A stretch of DNA of 64,000 nucleotides from Tellurirhabdus rosea (GCF_026278345.1 NZ_CP111085.1:508001-572000), one strand, 5' to 3'. Counted from the first letter of the stretch, positions 36,357-44,967 are shown. Notes: generated from the letters alone by a model not told the origin. Numbers and translations: made by a program.

Positions 36357-38471
36357 ATGAGTACTACCTACGAAACCCGCATTGCCGGGCTGCTGAATTT
36401 ACAGAGCCGCCCGGTCGCCAATACCCTGCAACTCCTCGACGGGGGAGCCACCGTGCCGTTTATCGCCCGCTACCGCAAGGAAGCCACCGGCGGACTGGAC
36501 GAGGTTCAAATTACGGCCATTAAAGACACTTACCAGAAACTTCAGGAACTGGACAAACGCCGGGACGCCATTCTCAAAAGCATTGACGAACAGGGCAAAC
36601 TGACGGCCGAGCTGCGGAAAAAGATCGAAGCGGCGGCCACAATGACCGAGCTGGAAGACCTCTATCTGCCCTACAAACCCAAACGGAAAACCCGCGCCAC
36701 CATCGCCGTCGAAAAAGGCCTCGAACCCCTGGCCGCGGCCCTGTTCATGCAGCGCGAAGCCGAACCCGAACGGAAGGCCAAAGCGTTTCTGAACGATAAG
36801 GTCGCCTCCGTGGACGAAGCCCTGCAGGGCGCCCGCGACATCATGGCCGAGTGGGTCAGCGAAGATGCCGAAGCCCGGCAGCGCGTCCGGACCCTGTTTG
36901 AACGGGAAGCCATCATTCGTTCGACGGTCAAAAAAGGCAAAGAAACCGAAGGCGTCAAATTCAAGGATTACTTCGATTTTGCCGAACCGCTGCGGCGGGT
37001 TCCCTCCCACCGGCTCCTGGCCCTGCGCCGGGGCGAAGCCGAGGGCGTGCTGTCGGTGAGCATTTCGCCCGACGAGGAAGCGGCCGTCGAACGGCTCGAA
37101 CGGCAGTTTCTCCGCGGCCTGCCGGGCAGCAAGGAGCAGGTGGCGCTGGCCATCAAAGACAGCTACAAACGCCTCATCAAGCCGTCGCTGGAAACCGAAT
37201 TCGATAATCTTTCCAAAGAAAAAGCCGATACAGAGGCCATTCAGATTTTTGCCGACAACCTGCGGCAACTGCTGCTGACCTCCCCGCTGGGCCAGCAGCG
37301 CGTTCTGGCCATCGACCCCGGTTTCCGGACGGGCTGCAAGGTGGTGTGCCTCGACGCTCAGGGAACGCTGCTTGCCAATGACGTGATTTACCCCGACTGG
37401 AAACGCCCGGAAGCCGAGCAGAAAGTGCTCAAACTGGTGCAGCAGTACGCGCTGGAAGCCATCGCCATCGGCAACGGGACGGCAGGCCGCGAAACGGAAG
37501 CGTTTGTCCGGAGCCTGAATTTCGGCAAAACGATTCCGCTTTTCATGGTCAGCGAACAGGGTGCTTCGGTCTACTCGGCTTCGGAAGTGGCCCGGCAGGA
37601 ATTTCCCGACCAGGACGTCACGGTGCGCGGAGCCGTTTCCATCGGACGGCGGCTCATGGACCCGCTGGCGGAACTGGTGAAAATTGATCCCAAATCCATC
37701 GGCGTCGGGCAGTACCAGCACGATGTGGACCCGACGGCCCTCAAAAACAGCCTGGATTCGGTCGTGGAAAGCTGCGTCAATCAGGTGGGGGTATCGCTCA
37801 ACACGGCCAGCGCCCATCTGCTGCGGTACGTGTCGGGACTGGGTCCGCAACTGGCGCAGAACATCGTCGAGTTCCGGGCGAAAAACGGGCCGTTCAAATC
37901 CCGCGATCAGTTGAAAAAAGTGCCGCGGCTGGGCCCGAAAGCCTTTGAACAGTGCGCCGGCTTCCTGCGCATCGACAACGCGCCGAACCCGCTCGACAAC
38001 AGCGCCGTCCACCCGGAAAGCTACCCGGTGGTCGAGCGCATGGCGAAAGACCTGGGCGCATCCGTTCAGGAACTGGTAAAAAAACCGGAGCTGCGGAAGC
38101 AGATTAAACCCGAACGCTACGTTACGGATACAGTGGGCCTGCCGACCCTGCGCGACATTCTGGCCGAACTCGAAAAACCCGGCCGCGACCCCCGCGGGCA
38201 GCTTTCGGTGTTCGAATACGACGAACGCGTCAGGAAAGTGGAGGATTTGCACGAAGGCATGATTCTGCCCGGTGTGGTCACCAACGTCACGGCATTCGGG
38301 GCGTTTGTGGACATTGGCGTCAAGCAGGATGGGCTGGTGCACATCTCGCAGCTTTCACACCAGTACGTTTCCGATCCGCGGCAGGTGGTAAAGGTCTTCC
38401 AGAAAGTGCAGGTGAAAGTGGTCGAGGTCGATTTGCAGCGAAAACGGATTGCCCTGACGATGAAAATTTAG
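36357..38471 (+). CDS. tex: Tex-family RNA-binding transcription accessory protein
   Basis: A 704-residue protein with the full Tex layout. The helical N-terminus contains LQLLDGGATVPFIARYRKEA. A YqgF/RNase H-like domain has LAIDPGFRTGCKVVCLD. Helix-hairpin-helix repeats include YVSGLGPQLAQNIVEFRAKN and KVPRLGPKAFEQCAGFLRI, and the C-terminal S1 domain has GVVTNVTAFGAFVDIGVKQD. Tex binds nucleic acid and affects transcription and translation. It lies 77 bp after the helicase gene on the same strand. Confidence 0.95.
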   Translation: MSTTYETRIAGLLNLQSRPVANTLQLLDGGATVPFIARYRKEATGGLDEVQITAIKDTYQKLQELDKRRDAILKSIDEQGKLTAELRKKIEAAATMTELEDLYLPYKPKRKTRATIAVEKGLEPLAAALFMQREAEPERKAKAFLNDKVASVDEALQGARDIMAEWVSEDAEARQRVRTLFEREAIIRSTVKKGKETEGVKFKDYFDFAEPLRRVPSHRLLALRRGEAEGVLSVSISPDEEAAVERLERQFLRGLPGSKEQVALAIKDSYKRLIKPSLETEFDNLSKEKADTEAIQIFADNLRQLLLTSPLGQQRVLAIDPGFRTGCKVVCLDAQGTLLANDVIYPDWKRPEAEQKVLKLVQQYALEAIAIGNGTAGRETEAFVRSLNFGKTIPLFMVSEQGASVYSASEVARQEFPDQDVTVRGAVSIGRRLMDPLAELVKIDPKSIGVGQYQHDVDPTALKNSLDSVVESCVNQVGVSLNTASAHLLRYVSGLGPQLAQNIVEFRAKNGPFKSRDQLKKVPRLGPKAFEQCAGFLRIDNAPNPLDNSAVHPESYPVVERMAKDLGASVQELVKKPELRKQIKPERYVTDTVGLPTLRDILAELEKPGRDPRGQLSVFEYDERVRKVEDLHEGMILPGVVTNVTAFGAFVDIGVKQDGLVHISQLSHQYVSDPRQVVKVFQKVQVKVVEVDLQRKRIALTMKI

Positions 38472-38513
38472 AAATTCAGGCGGCTCGGTAACGGGTCGCC
38501 AATCCCACTGCTC

Positions 38514-39092
38514 ATGCTTGTGAAAACGTCTTTTGTCCCCAAATGCCTGCTGACGGCCCTGCTGTTTTCGTTCAGCCTGTCGTCGTGTTCCGTTTTTCGG
38601 TCTACGCCCTACACGCCGCCCGCCCAGCGAGGCAAAGCGACGGCCGTCCGCAAACCCGCCGGGAAACCGCTGAAAACCGTGGATACCCGGACCTACCAGC
38701 GCAGCTACGTTCCCGACGTGGTGAAAGTGGCCCGCACCTACACCGGGACGCCTTACCGCTCCGGCGGCAACGGGTTCGACGGGATCGACTGCTCGGGACT
38801 TATCTACGCGGCTTTCCAGACGGTGGGCCTCCAGATTCCCCGCATTTCGTGGCAGCAGTCAGAAGTAGGCTATGAAGTGGACGTGGCCGAGATTCGGCCC
38901 GGCGACCTGATTTTCTTTGTGCCCGACAGCGGCAAAGCCGGGTATGTTTCCCATGCCGGTATCGTGACGGAAGTCCGGAGCCGCAACGACATCGTGTTCA
39001 TTCACGCTTCGTCTTCGCGGGGCGTTCGGGAAGACAATCTATTCTCAAAGTATTTTAAAGGCCGGTTTGTCAAGGCGGTGCGACCGTTCTAA
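38514..39092 (+). CDS. NlpC/P60 peptidoglycan hydrolase, lipoprotein
   Basis: A 192-residue cysteine peptidase that would cleave peptidoglycan stem peptides. A signal peptide ends in the lipobox SLSSC (Cys25). The NlpC/P60 domain spans about 65-190 with catalytic Cys93 in GFDGIDCSGLIYAAF, His147 in VSHAGIV and a polar third residue near His164 (FIHASSSRG). Length fits Spr/MepS-type enzymes. It follows tex closely and the transcript may continue from it. Confidence 0.92.
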   Translation: MLVKTSFVPKCLLTALLFSFSLSSCSVFRSTPYTPPAQRGKATAVRKPAGKPLKTVDTRTYQRSYVPDVVKVARTYTGTPYRSGGNGFDGIDCSGLIYAAFQTVGLQIPRISWQQSEVGYEVDVAEIRPGDLIFFVPDSGKAGYVSHAGIVTEVRSRNDIVFIHASSSRGVREDNLFSKYFKGRFVKAVRPF

Positions 39093-39372
39093 GCTGATTT
39101 TGTAACTCGACCGCCGGAAAAAAGTAAAGCCAGACGACGAATGTCACCTGGCTTTTTTTGAATCGCACTCCGTCCGGTTTGTTCTTTTCAAAACGGATAC
39201 GTTTCACGGTATCCCCATCTGGAAGCGATTTACACATACATAACTCGCCCGCTTCCGACCTTGTTTAAAAAAAGGTGAAAAATTTTCGATTTTTTTTTTC
39301 GGACGTGACAGCCTTCTTACAAAATCTGCCAGAAAATAGACCGAAGCGCTTTTTTATGACGGAAATCTGCTA
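39093..39372. other. Spacer upstream of the Rrf2-type gene
   Basis: The gap between the NlpC gene and the Rrf2 gene is 312 bp. It contains a short CAGG/CCTG-type hairpin near 39130-39155, which might end the NlpC transcript, and A/T runs near 39270-39300. The last 32 bp are the promoter and operator annotated separately. No small gene is seen. Confidence 0.5.
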
Positions 39373-39380
39373 TACCTTTG
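39373..39380 (+). promoter_or_regulatory. -7 element of the Rrf2-type gene
   Basis: TACCTTTG matches TAnnTTTG exactly, 25 bp before the ATG at 39405. The start of transcription would fall inside the palindrome 39383-39403, a layout expected for autorepression. Confidence 0.6.
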
Positions 39381-39382
39381 TA

Positions 39383-39403
39383 CTGTAATAAAAAATATTA
39401 CAG
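39383..39403. promoter_or_regulatory. Palindromic operator, site 1
   Basis: CTGTAATA and TATTACAG flank a 5-bp A-run, a perfect 21-bp palindrome ending just before the ATG of the Rrf2-type regulator. The half-site CTGTAA and total length are the same as in the second site at 39830-39850. Confidence 0.65.
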
Positions 39404-39404
39404 A

Positions 39405-39812
39405 ATGAACAACGGTCGATTTGCCACGGCGCTCCACATCCTGGCCCTCCTTCAGTACCAGAAGGACGAGTGGCTGACGTCGGACCTGATCGCCGGAAGC
39501 ATCAACATCAATCCGGTGCTGGTCCGTAAAGAAATCGGCAATCTGAAGGCGCATGGTCTGGTGCAAAGCCGGGAAGGGAAAGGTGGCGGCACCATGCTCG
39601 CCAAACCGGCCGAAAGCATTCTTCTGTCGGACATTTACAGGGTTGTGCGCCAGTCGTCGTTGCTGGGCCGCTCGAACGAGCCAAATCCCAACTGCCCCGT
39701 TGGCCGACAAATCAACGAACACATTAATTCCGTTTTCGACGAAGCGGACAAGGCCGTTTTGCAGCGTTTGGGCAAGACAACCCTTGCCGAATTCACGATG
39801 AAGTTTCACTGA
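39405..39812 (+). CDS. Rrf2-family regulator, YwnA/HypR-like
   Basis: A 135-residue winged-helix regulator. The N-terminal helix-turn-helix lies at MNNGRFATALHILALLQYQK and SDLIAGSININPVLVRKEIG, and the wing at SREGKGGGTMLAKP. There is no three-cysteine Fe-S motif of IscR/NsrR; a single Cys in NPNCPVGRQI matches the redox-sensing YwnA/HypR type. The ATG at 39405 is right after the operator; the earlier frame start at 39378 would overlap the promoter. It probably represses itself and the NAD(P)-binding gene downstream in response to electrophile or oxidant stress (inference). Confidence 0.88.
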   Translation: MNNGRFATALHILALLQYQKDEWLTSDLIAGSININPVLVRKEIGNLKAHGLVQSREGKGGGTMLAKPAESILLSDIYRVVRQSSLLGRSNEPNPNCPVGRQINEHINSVFDEADKAVLQRLGKTTLAEFTMKFH

Positions 39813-39829
39813 TATTTTTTTCAACAAAA

Positions 39830-39850
39830 CTGTAACAATAATCAATACAG
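39830..39850. promoter_or_regulatory. Palindromic operator, site 2
   Basis: CTGTAACA ... AATACAG, 21 bp, with AAACTGTA/TACAGTTT arms. It lies 36 bp before the ATG of the NAD(P)-binding gene. Spacing and half-sites match site 1, supporting control of both genes by the same Rrf2-type protein. Confidence 0.6.
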
Positions 39851-39886
39851 TTTAAAACAAGAGTTTACCTTTTAAACCCATGTAGT

Positions 39887-40540
39887 ATGAAAGTAGCGCT
39901 TATTGGAGCCACCGGTTTTGTGGGCTCCGCAGTTCTGAACGAATTAACCAATAGAGGGCATCAGGTAACGGCCATTGCCCGGAATCCGGAAAAGGCGGAA
40001 GGAGCCGGCCCCGGCGTAACGGTCCGCAAAGCCGATGTGTATAACGCGGACGAAGTGGCCGCCGCCGTTGAAGGCCACGATGCGGTGGTCAGTACGTTCA
40101 ATTCCGGCTGGACGAACCCCAATATTTACGACGATTTCCTGAAAGGGGCCAAGGCTATTCAGGAAGGAATCAAAAAGGCCGGCGTGAAGCGGTTGCTGTT
40201 CGTCGGCGGCGCGGGTAGTCTGTACGTGGCCCCCGGTGTTCAGTTGATCGATACGCCGCAATTTCCCGCCGAATACAAAGCCGGCGCCTCGGCCGCCCGT
40301 GATTACTTAACGCATCTCCAGGGCGAACAAGACCTGCATTGGGCGTTTCTCAGCCCCGCCATCGAAATGCACCAGGGCACCTCAGGCGTGCGGAAAGGCG
40401 CTTACCGGAAGGGGCTGGAAAATCCGGTGTTTGACGACAACGGCCGGAGCATTATCTCCGTGGAGGACCTGGCCATTGCCATCGTCGACGAACTCGAACA
40501 GGCGAACCACGTCCGCCAGCGCTTTACGGTAGCGTACTGA
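39887..40540 (+). CDS. NAD(P)-binding atypical SDR, YwnB-like
   Basis: A 217-residue Rossmann protein: MKVALIGATGFVGSAVLNEL with GATGFVG for the dinucleotide, then VTAIARNPEKAEG, which suits NADPH, and VKRLLFVGGAGSLYVAPGVQ. The catalytic YxxxK of classical SDRs is replaced, as in NmrA/BLVRB-like members. In Bacillus the ywnA-ywnB pair has the same order (regulator, NAD(P)-binding protein), which supports a stress-response role here. Substrate unknown. Confidence 0.87.
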   Translation: MKVALIGATGFVGSAVLNELTNRGHQVTAIARNPEKAEGAGPGVTVRKADVYNADEVAAAVEGHDAVVSTFNSGWTNPNIYDDFLKGAKAIQEGIKKAGVKRLLFVGGAGSLYVAPGVQLIDTPQFPAEYKAGASAARDYLTHLQGEQDLHWAFLSPAIEMHQGTSGVRKGAYRKGLENPVFDDNGRSIISVEDLAIAIVDELEQANHVRQRFTVAY

Positions 40541-40557
40541 CGGGTTATTTGTGCGCA

Positions 40558-40626
40558 TCGTCCACCAGCGGGCATCCCGATGGCAACGGGCGGTTCCGCC
40601 AAACGCGGGTGCCCGCTGGTGGACGA
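40558..40626. repeat. Inverted repeat after the NAD(P)-binding gene
   Basis: TCGTCCACCAGCGGGCATCC (from 40558) and its inverse ending at 40626 pair over 21-22 bp with a one-base bulge. The loop is G+C-rich with GGGCGG/CCGCC. It lies between the convergent NAD(P)-binding and GIY-YIG genes. Confidence 0.8.
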
Positions 40627-40684
40627 GGTGTGCGGGCGAACTCCTCCCTCCTCAGCCGCCTGGCAACGATGTTTGCTTTGGGGG

Positions 40685-40722
40685 AAACAAAAAAGCCGCT
40701 CCCCCGAGCGGCTTTTTTGTTT
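40685..40722. terminator. Strong bidirectional terminator
   Basis: A perfect 17-bp stem (40685-40701 with 40706-40722, loop CCCC) has an A-run on its left and a T-run on its right (GCGGCTTTTTTGTTT). It fits termination of both convergent transcripts. Confidence 0.9.
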
Positions 40723-40967
40723 TAATTCTGATTGTTCAAAAACTCTTCGAGGCCGAGCCTGTCCTTGTTTTTCAGTTTCATTTCCAGACTCTGGGCGGCC
40801 GGGCGTTTTTCGAATCCCTGTTTAAACCGAATTACCCAGGGTTTACCGGCAGCCGTCGCGGGGTTTGCCTTCGCATTATGCTGCCAGAGCGCAATCTGCA
40901 CATCCTTTGCCAGACCGATGTGATACTGGTCGGCGGTCTCGCTGAATATCACGTACACGTAGTGCAT
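40722..40967 (-). CDS. GIY-YIG-like small protein, active site altered
   Basis: An 81-residue single-domain protein with the GIY-YIG fold start MHYVYVIFSETADQYHIGLA. The second tyrosine of the usual YxIG motif is His (YHIG), and the conserved arginine of the next helix (xxRLxxHN) is missing (VQIALWQHN). A glutamate that often coordinates metal is present in SLEMKLKNK. Members of this size are common in Bacteroidota and of unknown role. The altered residues suggest it may not cut DNA. Stop lies on the edge of the terminator hairpin. Confidence 0.8.
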   Translation of the reverse strand: MHYVYVIFSETADQYHIGLAKDVQIALWQHNAKANPATAAGKPWVIRFKQGFEKRPAAQSLEMKLKNKDRLGLEEFLNNQN

Positions 40968-41003
40968 AAAAAAAGCCGCTGAGGGCGGCTGATTTAAGTT
41001 GGG

Positions 41004-41077
41004 TGGAGATAGTCGGATTCGAACCGACGGCCTCTACAATGCCATTGTAGCGCTCTAGCCAACTGAGCTATACCCCC
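41004..41077 (-). tRNA. tRNA-Ala (anticodon GGC)
   Basis: The reverse strand reads GGGGGTATAGCTCAGTTGGC and so on: acceptor GGGGGTA/TATCTCC, D arm with AGCTCAGTTGGCTAGAGC, anticodon stem CTACA/TGTAG around ATGGCAT giving anticodon GGC, and T arm GTCGG TTCGAAT CCGAC. The CCA end is not encoded. 74 nt, decodes GCC/GCU alanine codons. Confidence 0.95.
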
Positions 41078-41232
41078 AAATACAAGTCAAAATGAAAATT
41101 GCAAAGAGAAAAGTGGGCTTCGCTTTTGCCGCTTCATTCTGTTTTGTGGGTGCAAATATGCGGAAAAGAAGAACGTCTGTCAACTGAACACCCGAACATT
41201 TTTCCGCTTTTTTTGCAGAAAAAAACGTCTTT

Positions 41233-41712
41233 TTACTCAACTACCTCTGCATCAGCGAGAATGTAGTTCAGTTCGTAAATATTATCGGCGTTCAGTTTCA
41301 GGGTGCCGTGGAACGTGCGGCGTTCGTCGGTTTTGAATTTGCGTCCGCCCTTCTTGAATTTCAGCGAAACGACCGATTCCGGACCGGCACCGCCGCAGAA
41401 AAAGCAGGCGCTGTACGGAAAGGCCGACAAAACGTACAGGTTGGATTCGAGATCAACCGGCAGGACGTAGCCCGTCAGTTCCACCGGTTTGCCATTCAGT
41501 TTCTGAACCGAAGGTCCGAACGTCGGGTACAGCATATAAACGGACTCTTCCGGGTACCATTTTTTCTTGAACGTTACGTCCCGGAGCATCTCCCAGGAAA
41601 GTTTTACCGGCTCGGCAGCAACCGTCGTGCGGGGGGCTTCCGTCAGGACCGGGCGGAAGGCAGTTGCGGTCAGGAGAGTTAGTAAGGCAACGGCAAGGCT
41701 GATCTTTTTCAT
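41233..41712 (-). CDS. Conserved secreted protein with CFFC motif, DUF3299-like
   Basis: A 159-residue protein with a signal peptide (MKKISLAVALLTLLTATAF). The core reads GKPVELTGYVLPVDLESNLY followed by VLSAFPYSACFFCGGAGPES, with a conspicuous CFFC pair. The pattern of a membrane-side OB-like fold with GYVLP and a cysteine-containing loop resembles DUF3299, but I am not certain of the family. The CxxC pair might bind metal or take part in thiol chemistry. It is upstream of the tRNA on the same strand. Confidence 0.65.
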   Translation of the reverse strand: MKKISLAVALLTLLTATAFRPVLTEAPRTTVAAEPVKLSWEMLRDVTFKKKWYPEESVYMLYPTFGPSVQKLNGKPVELTGYVLPVDLESNLYVLSAFPYSACFFCGGAGPESVVSLKFKKGGRKFKTDERRTFHGTLKLNADNIYELNYILADAEVVE

Positions 41713-41875
41713 AGCAGTCTGGGAATCGCTTTCAGGCGTTATGCAAATCTACGAGGATTTGTTTTCACAACAACGGCTCCGCAGGATTGGTTCTTGCGGC
41801 CGGAGGGGCCAAATAAGGGTATTTTTTGGTTTTTTTGTACCTTTACTCACTATTGCACCATAAACAGTTACTTTC

Positions 41876-43393
41876 GTGACGGATGAACTTGACGTTTTGA
41901 ACAAACCGGAGCCTCCATCTTCCCGACGATTCACCCGGCTTTTTGGAGCGACGCTCATCATTGTGGCCGTTCTGTTGTCGGTTGGGCAGGTGGTTACGCA
42001 GGTGCGTCTGGAGCGGCAGGTGGATGTAATTCGGGTGCTTCGCGTTTCGGCTCTGCAGCGTCACCTGAGCCAGCAGATTACCAAGGAGGCCCTGCACCTG
42101 ACGCAGTCTTCGGATTCGGCGGAATTTGCCCGCAGTCGGGAGAACCTCCGAACGATTTATAAGCAGTTTGTTTCCATTTACCTCAGCGCCCGGGCGGGCG
42201 GCATTCCGGGCTCTGACCTGCGCATTCCGTACAGCGACAGCATCAAGGCCCGGTACCAGGCGATTGCACCCACGTTCAATATTCTGGAGAAAAACGCCCA
42301 GCAGCTCATCCGGAAAGCCGAAAAGGCCGGATCGGCCCGCGACCTGAACGCCCAGCAGGAACTGGCGATGCTGGCCCGGTACGACGAGCCTTTCCTGAAA
42401 CAGTTTGACGGCATTATCCAGCAGACCAACCGGGAGACAATCGCCAACACCTCGGCGCTGCAGCGGCTGGAACTGTACCAGTATTTTTTCACCCTCATCG
42501 TGCTGGCCGTCATTGGCTGGCTCATTATCCGCCCCGCCGTGGTCCGCCTGGAGCAGACTATCCGGCAGCTGATCGAAGCGGAAAACCGGACGGCCACCGC
42601 CAACCGCAAGCTTCTGTCACTGAACCGAACCCTCAAGGAAACGCGCCAGCAGCTCTTCGATGCTACCCGCCAGCAGTACCAGCAGCAGATGGACGAACAG
42701 AAACTGCGGACTTCCTACCTGCTCGCCGGTCAGGAAGAAGAACGGAAGCGGCTGTCGCGGGAGCTGCACGACGGCATTGGGCAGATGCTTACGGCCATCA
42801 AGCTGCAGATCGAAAGCCTCGAAACGGGCTTGCAGGGCGAAGGAAAATCCGTCAAGAATATCGGTGCCCTCAAAAGTCTGGTGACCCAGACCATCCAGGA
42901 AGCCCGCAACGTGTCGAACAACCTGATGCCTACCGTTCTCAGCGATTTCGGGCTGATCCCGGCGCTGAAAATGCTGGCCGACACCCACGGACAGAACAGC
43001 CCGATCGAGATTATTTTTCATTCGACCTTTCCCGATGTGCGGTTTGATAAGAATATGGAGGTCGTGCTGTACCGCATTACGCAGGAAGCGGTCAGCAACG
43101 CCGTCCGGCACGCAAATCCGCACCAGATAACGATTGAATTGTTCGAAAAAGATGCGTATTTGCACCTGCTTGTCTGCGACGACGGAACGGGCTTCCGCGT
43201 GCATCGCAACGGCAACCCGGAAGGGAGCCGGCGGTCGCAGGGCCTGCACAACATGCGCGAGCGGGCAGCGCTGATCAACGCCAAATTCCGGATTTCGTCC
43301 GCACCGGATAAAGGAACCAAAGTTCAAGTTAGCATCCCCATAAAAATCGCTTACCCAGAATATGAATACGATCAAACTGATGCTGGTCGATGA
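41876..43393 (+). CDS. Sensor histidine kinase, NarX/LiaS-type (HisKA_3)
   Basis: A 505-residue membrane kinase. TM1 at about 22-42 and TM2 at about 202-222 enclose a 160-residue periplasmic helical domain like the NarX/PilJ type. A cytoplasmic coiled coil leads to the HisKA_3 motif ERKRLSRELHDGIGQM with phospho-acceptor His298, and then an HATPase domain (YRITQEAVSNAVRHANPHQI, DDGTGF, GLHNMRERA). GTG at 41876 is the start. The response regulator gene overlaps its end by 32 bp, so they form one two-component system. Signal unknown. Confidence 0.93.
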   Translation: MTDELDVLNKPEPPSSRRFTRLFGATLIIVAVLLSVGQVVTQVRLERQVDVIRVLRVSALQRHLSQQITKEALHLTQSSDSAEFARSRENLRTIYKQFVSIYLSARAGGIPGSDLRIPYSDSIKARYQAIAPTFNILEKNAQQLIRKAEKAGSARDLNAQQELAMLARYDEPFLKQFDGIIQQTNRETIANTSALQRLELYQYFFTLIVLAVIGWLIIRPAVVRLEQTIRQLIEAENRTATANRKLLSLNRTLKETRQQLFDATRQQYQQQMDEQKLRTSYLLAGQEEERKRLSRELHDGIGQMLTAIKLQIESLETGLQGEGKSVKNIGALKSLVTQTIQEARNVSNNLMPTVLSDFGLIPALKMLADTHGQNSPIEIIFHSTFPDVRFDKNMEVVLYRITQEAVSNAVRHANPHQITIELFEKDAYLHLLVCDDGTGFRVHRNGNPEGSRRSQGLHNMRERAALINAKFRISSAPDKGTKVQVSIPIKIAYPEYEYDQTDAGR

Positions 43394-44015
43394 CCACGCC
43401 ATCGTCCGGAACGGCATCCGCATGCTGCTCGACCAGGTCGAAGATTTTGAAATCATCGACGAAGCCGCCGACGGGGAAGAAGCACTCGAAAAGCTGAAAA
43501 ACCACCAGCCGGATGTCATCATGATGGACATTTCGCTGCCCGGCATGTCCGGCATTCAAACGACGCAGGTGGTGAGTCGGTTGTACAAGAATGTACGCAC
43601 GCTCATGCTTTCCATGCACAATAACGAAGATTACATCCTGCGGGCGGTCGAGGCCGGTGCGTACGGATACATTCTGAAGGATTCGTCCAGCGACGAGATG
43701 ATCAAGGCGGTCCGGACGGTGATGGGCGGCGAAAAGTACTTCAGCTCGCCGGTCGCCAACATCATCCTCAACGGCTACATGTCGCAGCTGAAGAAAGCCG
43801 ACAAAAACAGCCGCCTGCGCCGGTCCAAACTCTCCAAGAAGGAAAAGGAAATCCTGCAATTCCTCGTCGATGGCATGAGCAGCCGGGAAATTGCCGAGAA
43901 GCTTCAGCTGTCGGTCCGGACCGTAGACAACCACCGGGCCAACATGATGCGCCGCCTCCAGGTCAAAAACGCCGCCGAACTGGTGAAAATGGCGGTGGAA
44001 GAAAAGCTGATATAG
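43362..44015 (+). CDS. NarL/FixJ-family response regulator
   Basis: A 217-residue regulator. The receiver domain (1-120) has the acidic pair DD at 10-11, phospho-acceptor Asp56 in VIMMDISLPGMSG, Ser/Thr and Lys in the expected positions (AYGYILKDSS). The LuxR-type helix-turn-helix is at about 150-215 (LSKKEKEILQFLVDGMSSRE, IAEKLQLSVRTVDNHRANMM). It is translationally coupled to the upstream kinase and is its expected partner. Confidence 0.95.
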   Translation: MNTIKLMLVDDHAIVRNGIRMLLDQVEDFEIIDEAADGEEALEKLKNHQPDVIMMDISLPGMSGIQTTQVVSRLYKNVRTLMLSMHNNEDYILRAVEAGAYGYILKDSSSDEMIKAVRTVMGGEKYFSSPVANIILNGYMSQLKKADKNSRLRRSKLSKKEKEILQFLVDGMSSREIAEKLQLSVRTVDNHRANMMRRLQVKNAAELVKMAVEEKLI

Positions 44016-44017
44016 GG

Positions 44018-44115
44018 TGTAGGGTTTAGAGTTTAAGGTTTATAGTTGGCTCCGCCTCCATAAAAAGCCTGTAAAGAGGCGGAGCCAACCATAAACTCTA
44101 AACTCTAAACCCTAC
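44018..44115. repeat. Intergenic inverted repeat before the peroxiredoxin gene
   Basis: Left arm 44018-44058 and right arm 44076-44115: outer TAGGGTTTAGAGTTTA-type units and an inner perfect core TTGGCTCCGCCTC/GAGGCGGAGCCAA. The same arm and core type recurs at 54469-54563. Confidence 0.85.
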
Positions 44116-44157
44116 ATTCCAAACCATAAACCACAACACATAAACCAACCCAACACT

Positions 44158-44793
44158 ATGTCACTCCGATTAGGCGACATCGCGCCGGACTTCACGGCCG
44201 AAACCACGGAAGGCACCCTGCACTTCCACGAATGGCTGGGCGATTCCTGGGGCATGATCTTCTCCCACCCCGCCGATTTTACCCCGGTCTGCACCACGGA
44301 ACTGGGCCGGACCGCTCAGCTGAAAGATGAATTCGAAAAGCGCGGCGTCAAGGTTATCGCCGTGAGCGTGGACCCGCTCGACCAGCATACGGAATGGATC
44401 AAGGACATTAACGAGACGCAGAAAACGACCGTTAACTTCCCGCTGATCGCCGATTCGGACCGGAAGGTGGCCGAACTCTACGACATGATCCACCCCAACG
44501 CCAGCGAAAAAGCGACCGTACGCTCAGTTTTTATCATCGGTCCCGACAAGAAAATCAAGCTGACGCTGACCTACCCGGCATCGACCGGCCGCAATTTCTA
44601 CGAAATCCTGCGCGTCATCGACTCGCTCCAGCTGACGGCCACCTACCAGGTCGCTACGCCCGCCGACTGGCAGGAAGGTCAGGACTGCATCGTGGTTCCG
44701 GCGGTGAGCACCGAAGACGCCATTCAGAAATTCCCCAAAGGCGTCAACGTCATCAAGCCGTATCTGCGGACAACACCGCAGCCGAATAAATAA
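44158..44793 (+). CDS. Peroxiredoxin, 1-Cys Prx6 type
   Basis: A 211-residue thiol peroxidase. The peroxidatic cysteine is Cys45 in SHPADFTPVCTTELGR, in the Prx6 rather than the AhpC context. IKDINETQKTTVNFPLIAD and GRNFYEILRVIDSLQ fit the family, and the C-terminal dimerisation arm is present (ADWQEGQDCIVVPAVS). It would reduce hydrogen peroxide or lipid peroxides. Single gene, flanked on both sides by long inverted repeats. Confidence 0.94.
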   Translation: MSLRLGDIAPDFTAETTEGTLHFHEWLGDSWGMIFSHPADFTPVCTTELGRTAQLKDEFEKRGVKVIAVSVDPLDQHTEWIKDINETQKTTVNFPLIADSDRKVAELYDMIHPNASEKATVRSVFIIGPDKKIKLTLTYPASTGRNFYEILRVIDSLQLTATYQVATPADWQEGQDCIVVPAVSTEDAIQKFPKGVNVIKPYLRTTPQPNK

Positions 44794-44800
44794 TCGCCGA

Positions 44801-44871
44801 GCTCAAGGGGGTAAGTGCTTAAGGAAGTAAGGAAGCAGGGCTTGTCCCCTTAATCACTTACCCCCTTGAGC
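44801..44871. repeat. Intergenic inverted repeat after the peroxiredoxin gene
   Basis: GCTCAAGGGGGTAAGTGCTT (from 44801) and its inverse ending at 44871 pair over about 24 bp with an offset. A further ACTTACCCCCTTA unit follows. Arms use AAGGGGGTAAGTG units. Confidence 0.75.
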
Positions 44872-44967
44872 ACTTACCCCCTTATGCACTGGATTACTTT
44901 TTTCCAACATTTCCCGCCGCCCCGCCGTTACGTTTGCGTATATCCATTATAAACCATTACAAACGTT

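Noticed and set aside
36399..38342. 647-codon minus-strand open frame
   Set aside because: Antisense to tex.
41055..41240. 61-codon minus-strand frame
   Set aside because: Its end is a translation of the tRNA-Ala gene; no independent support.
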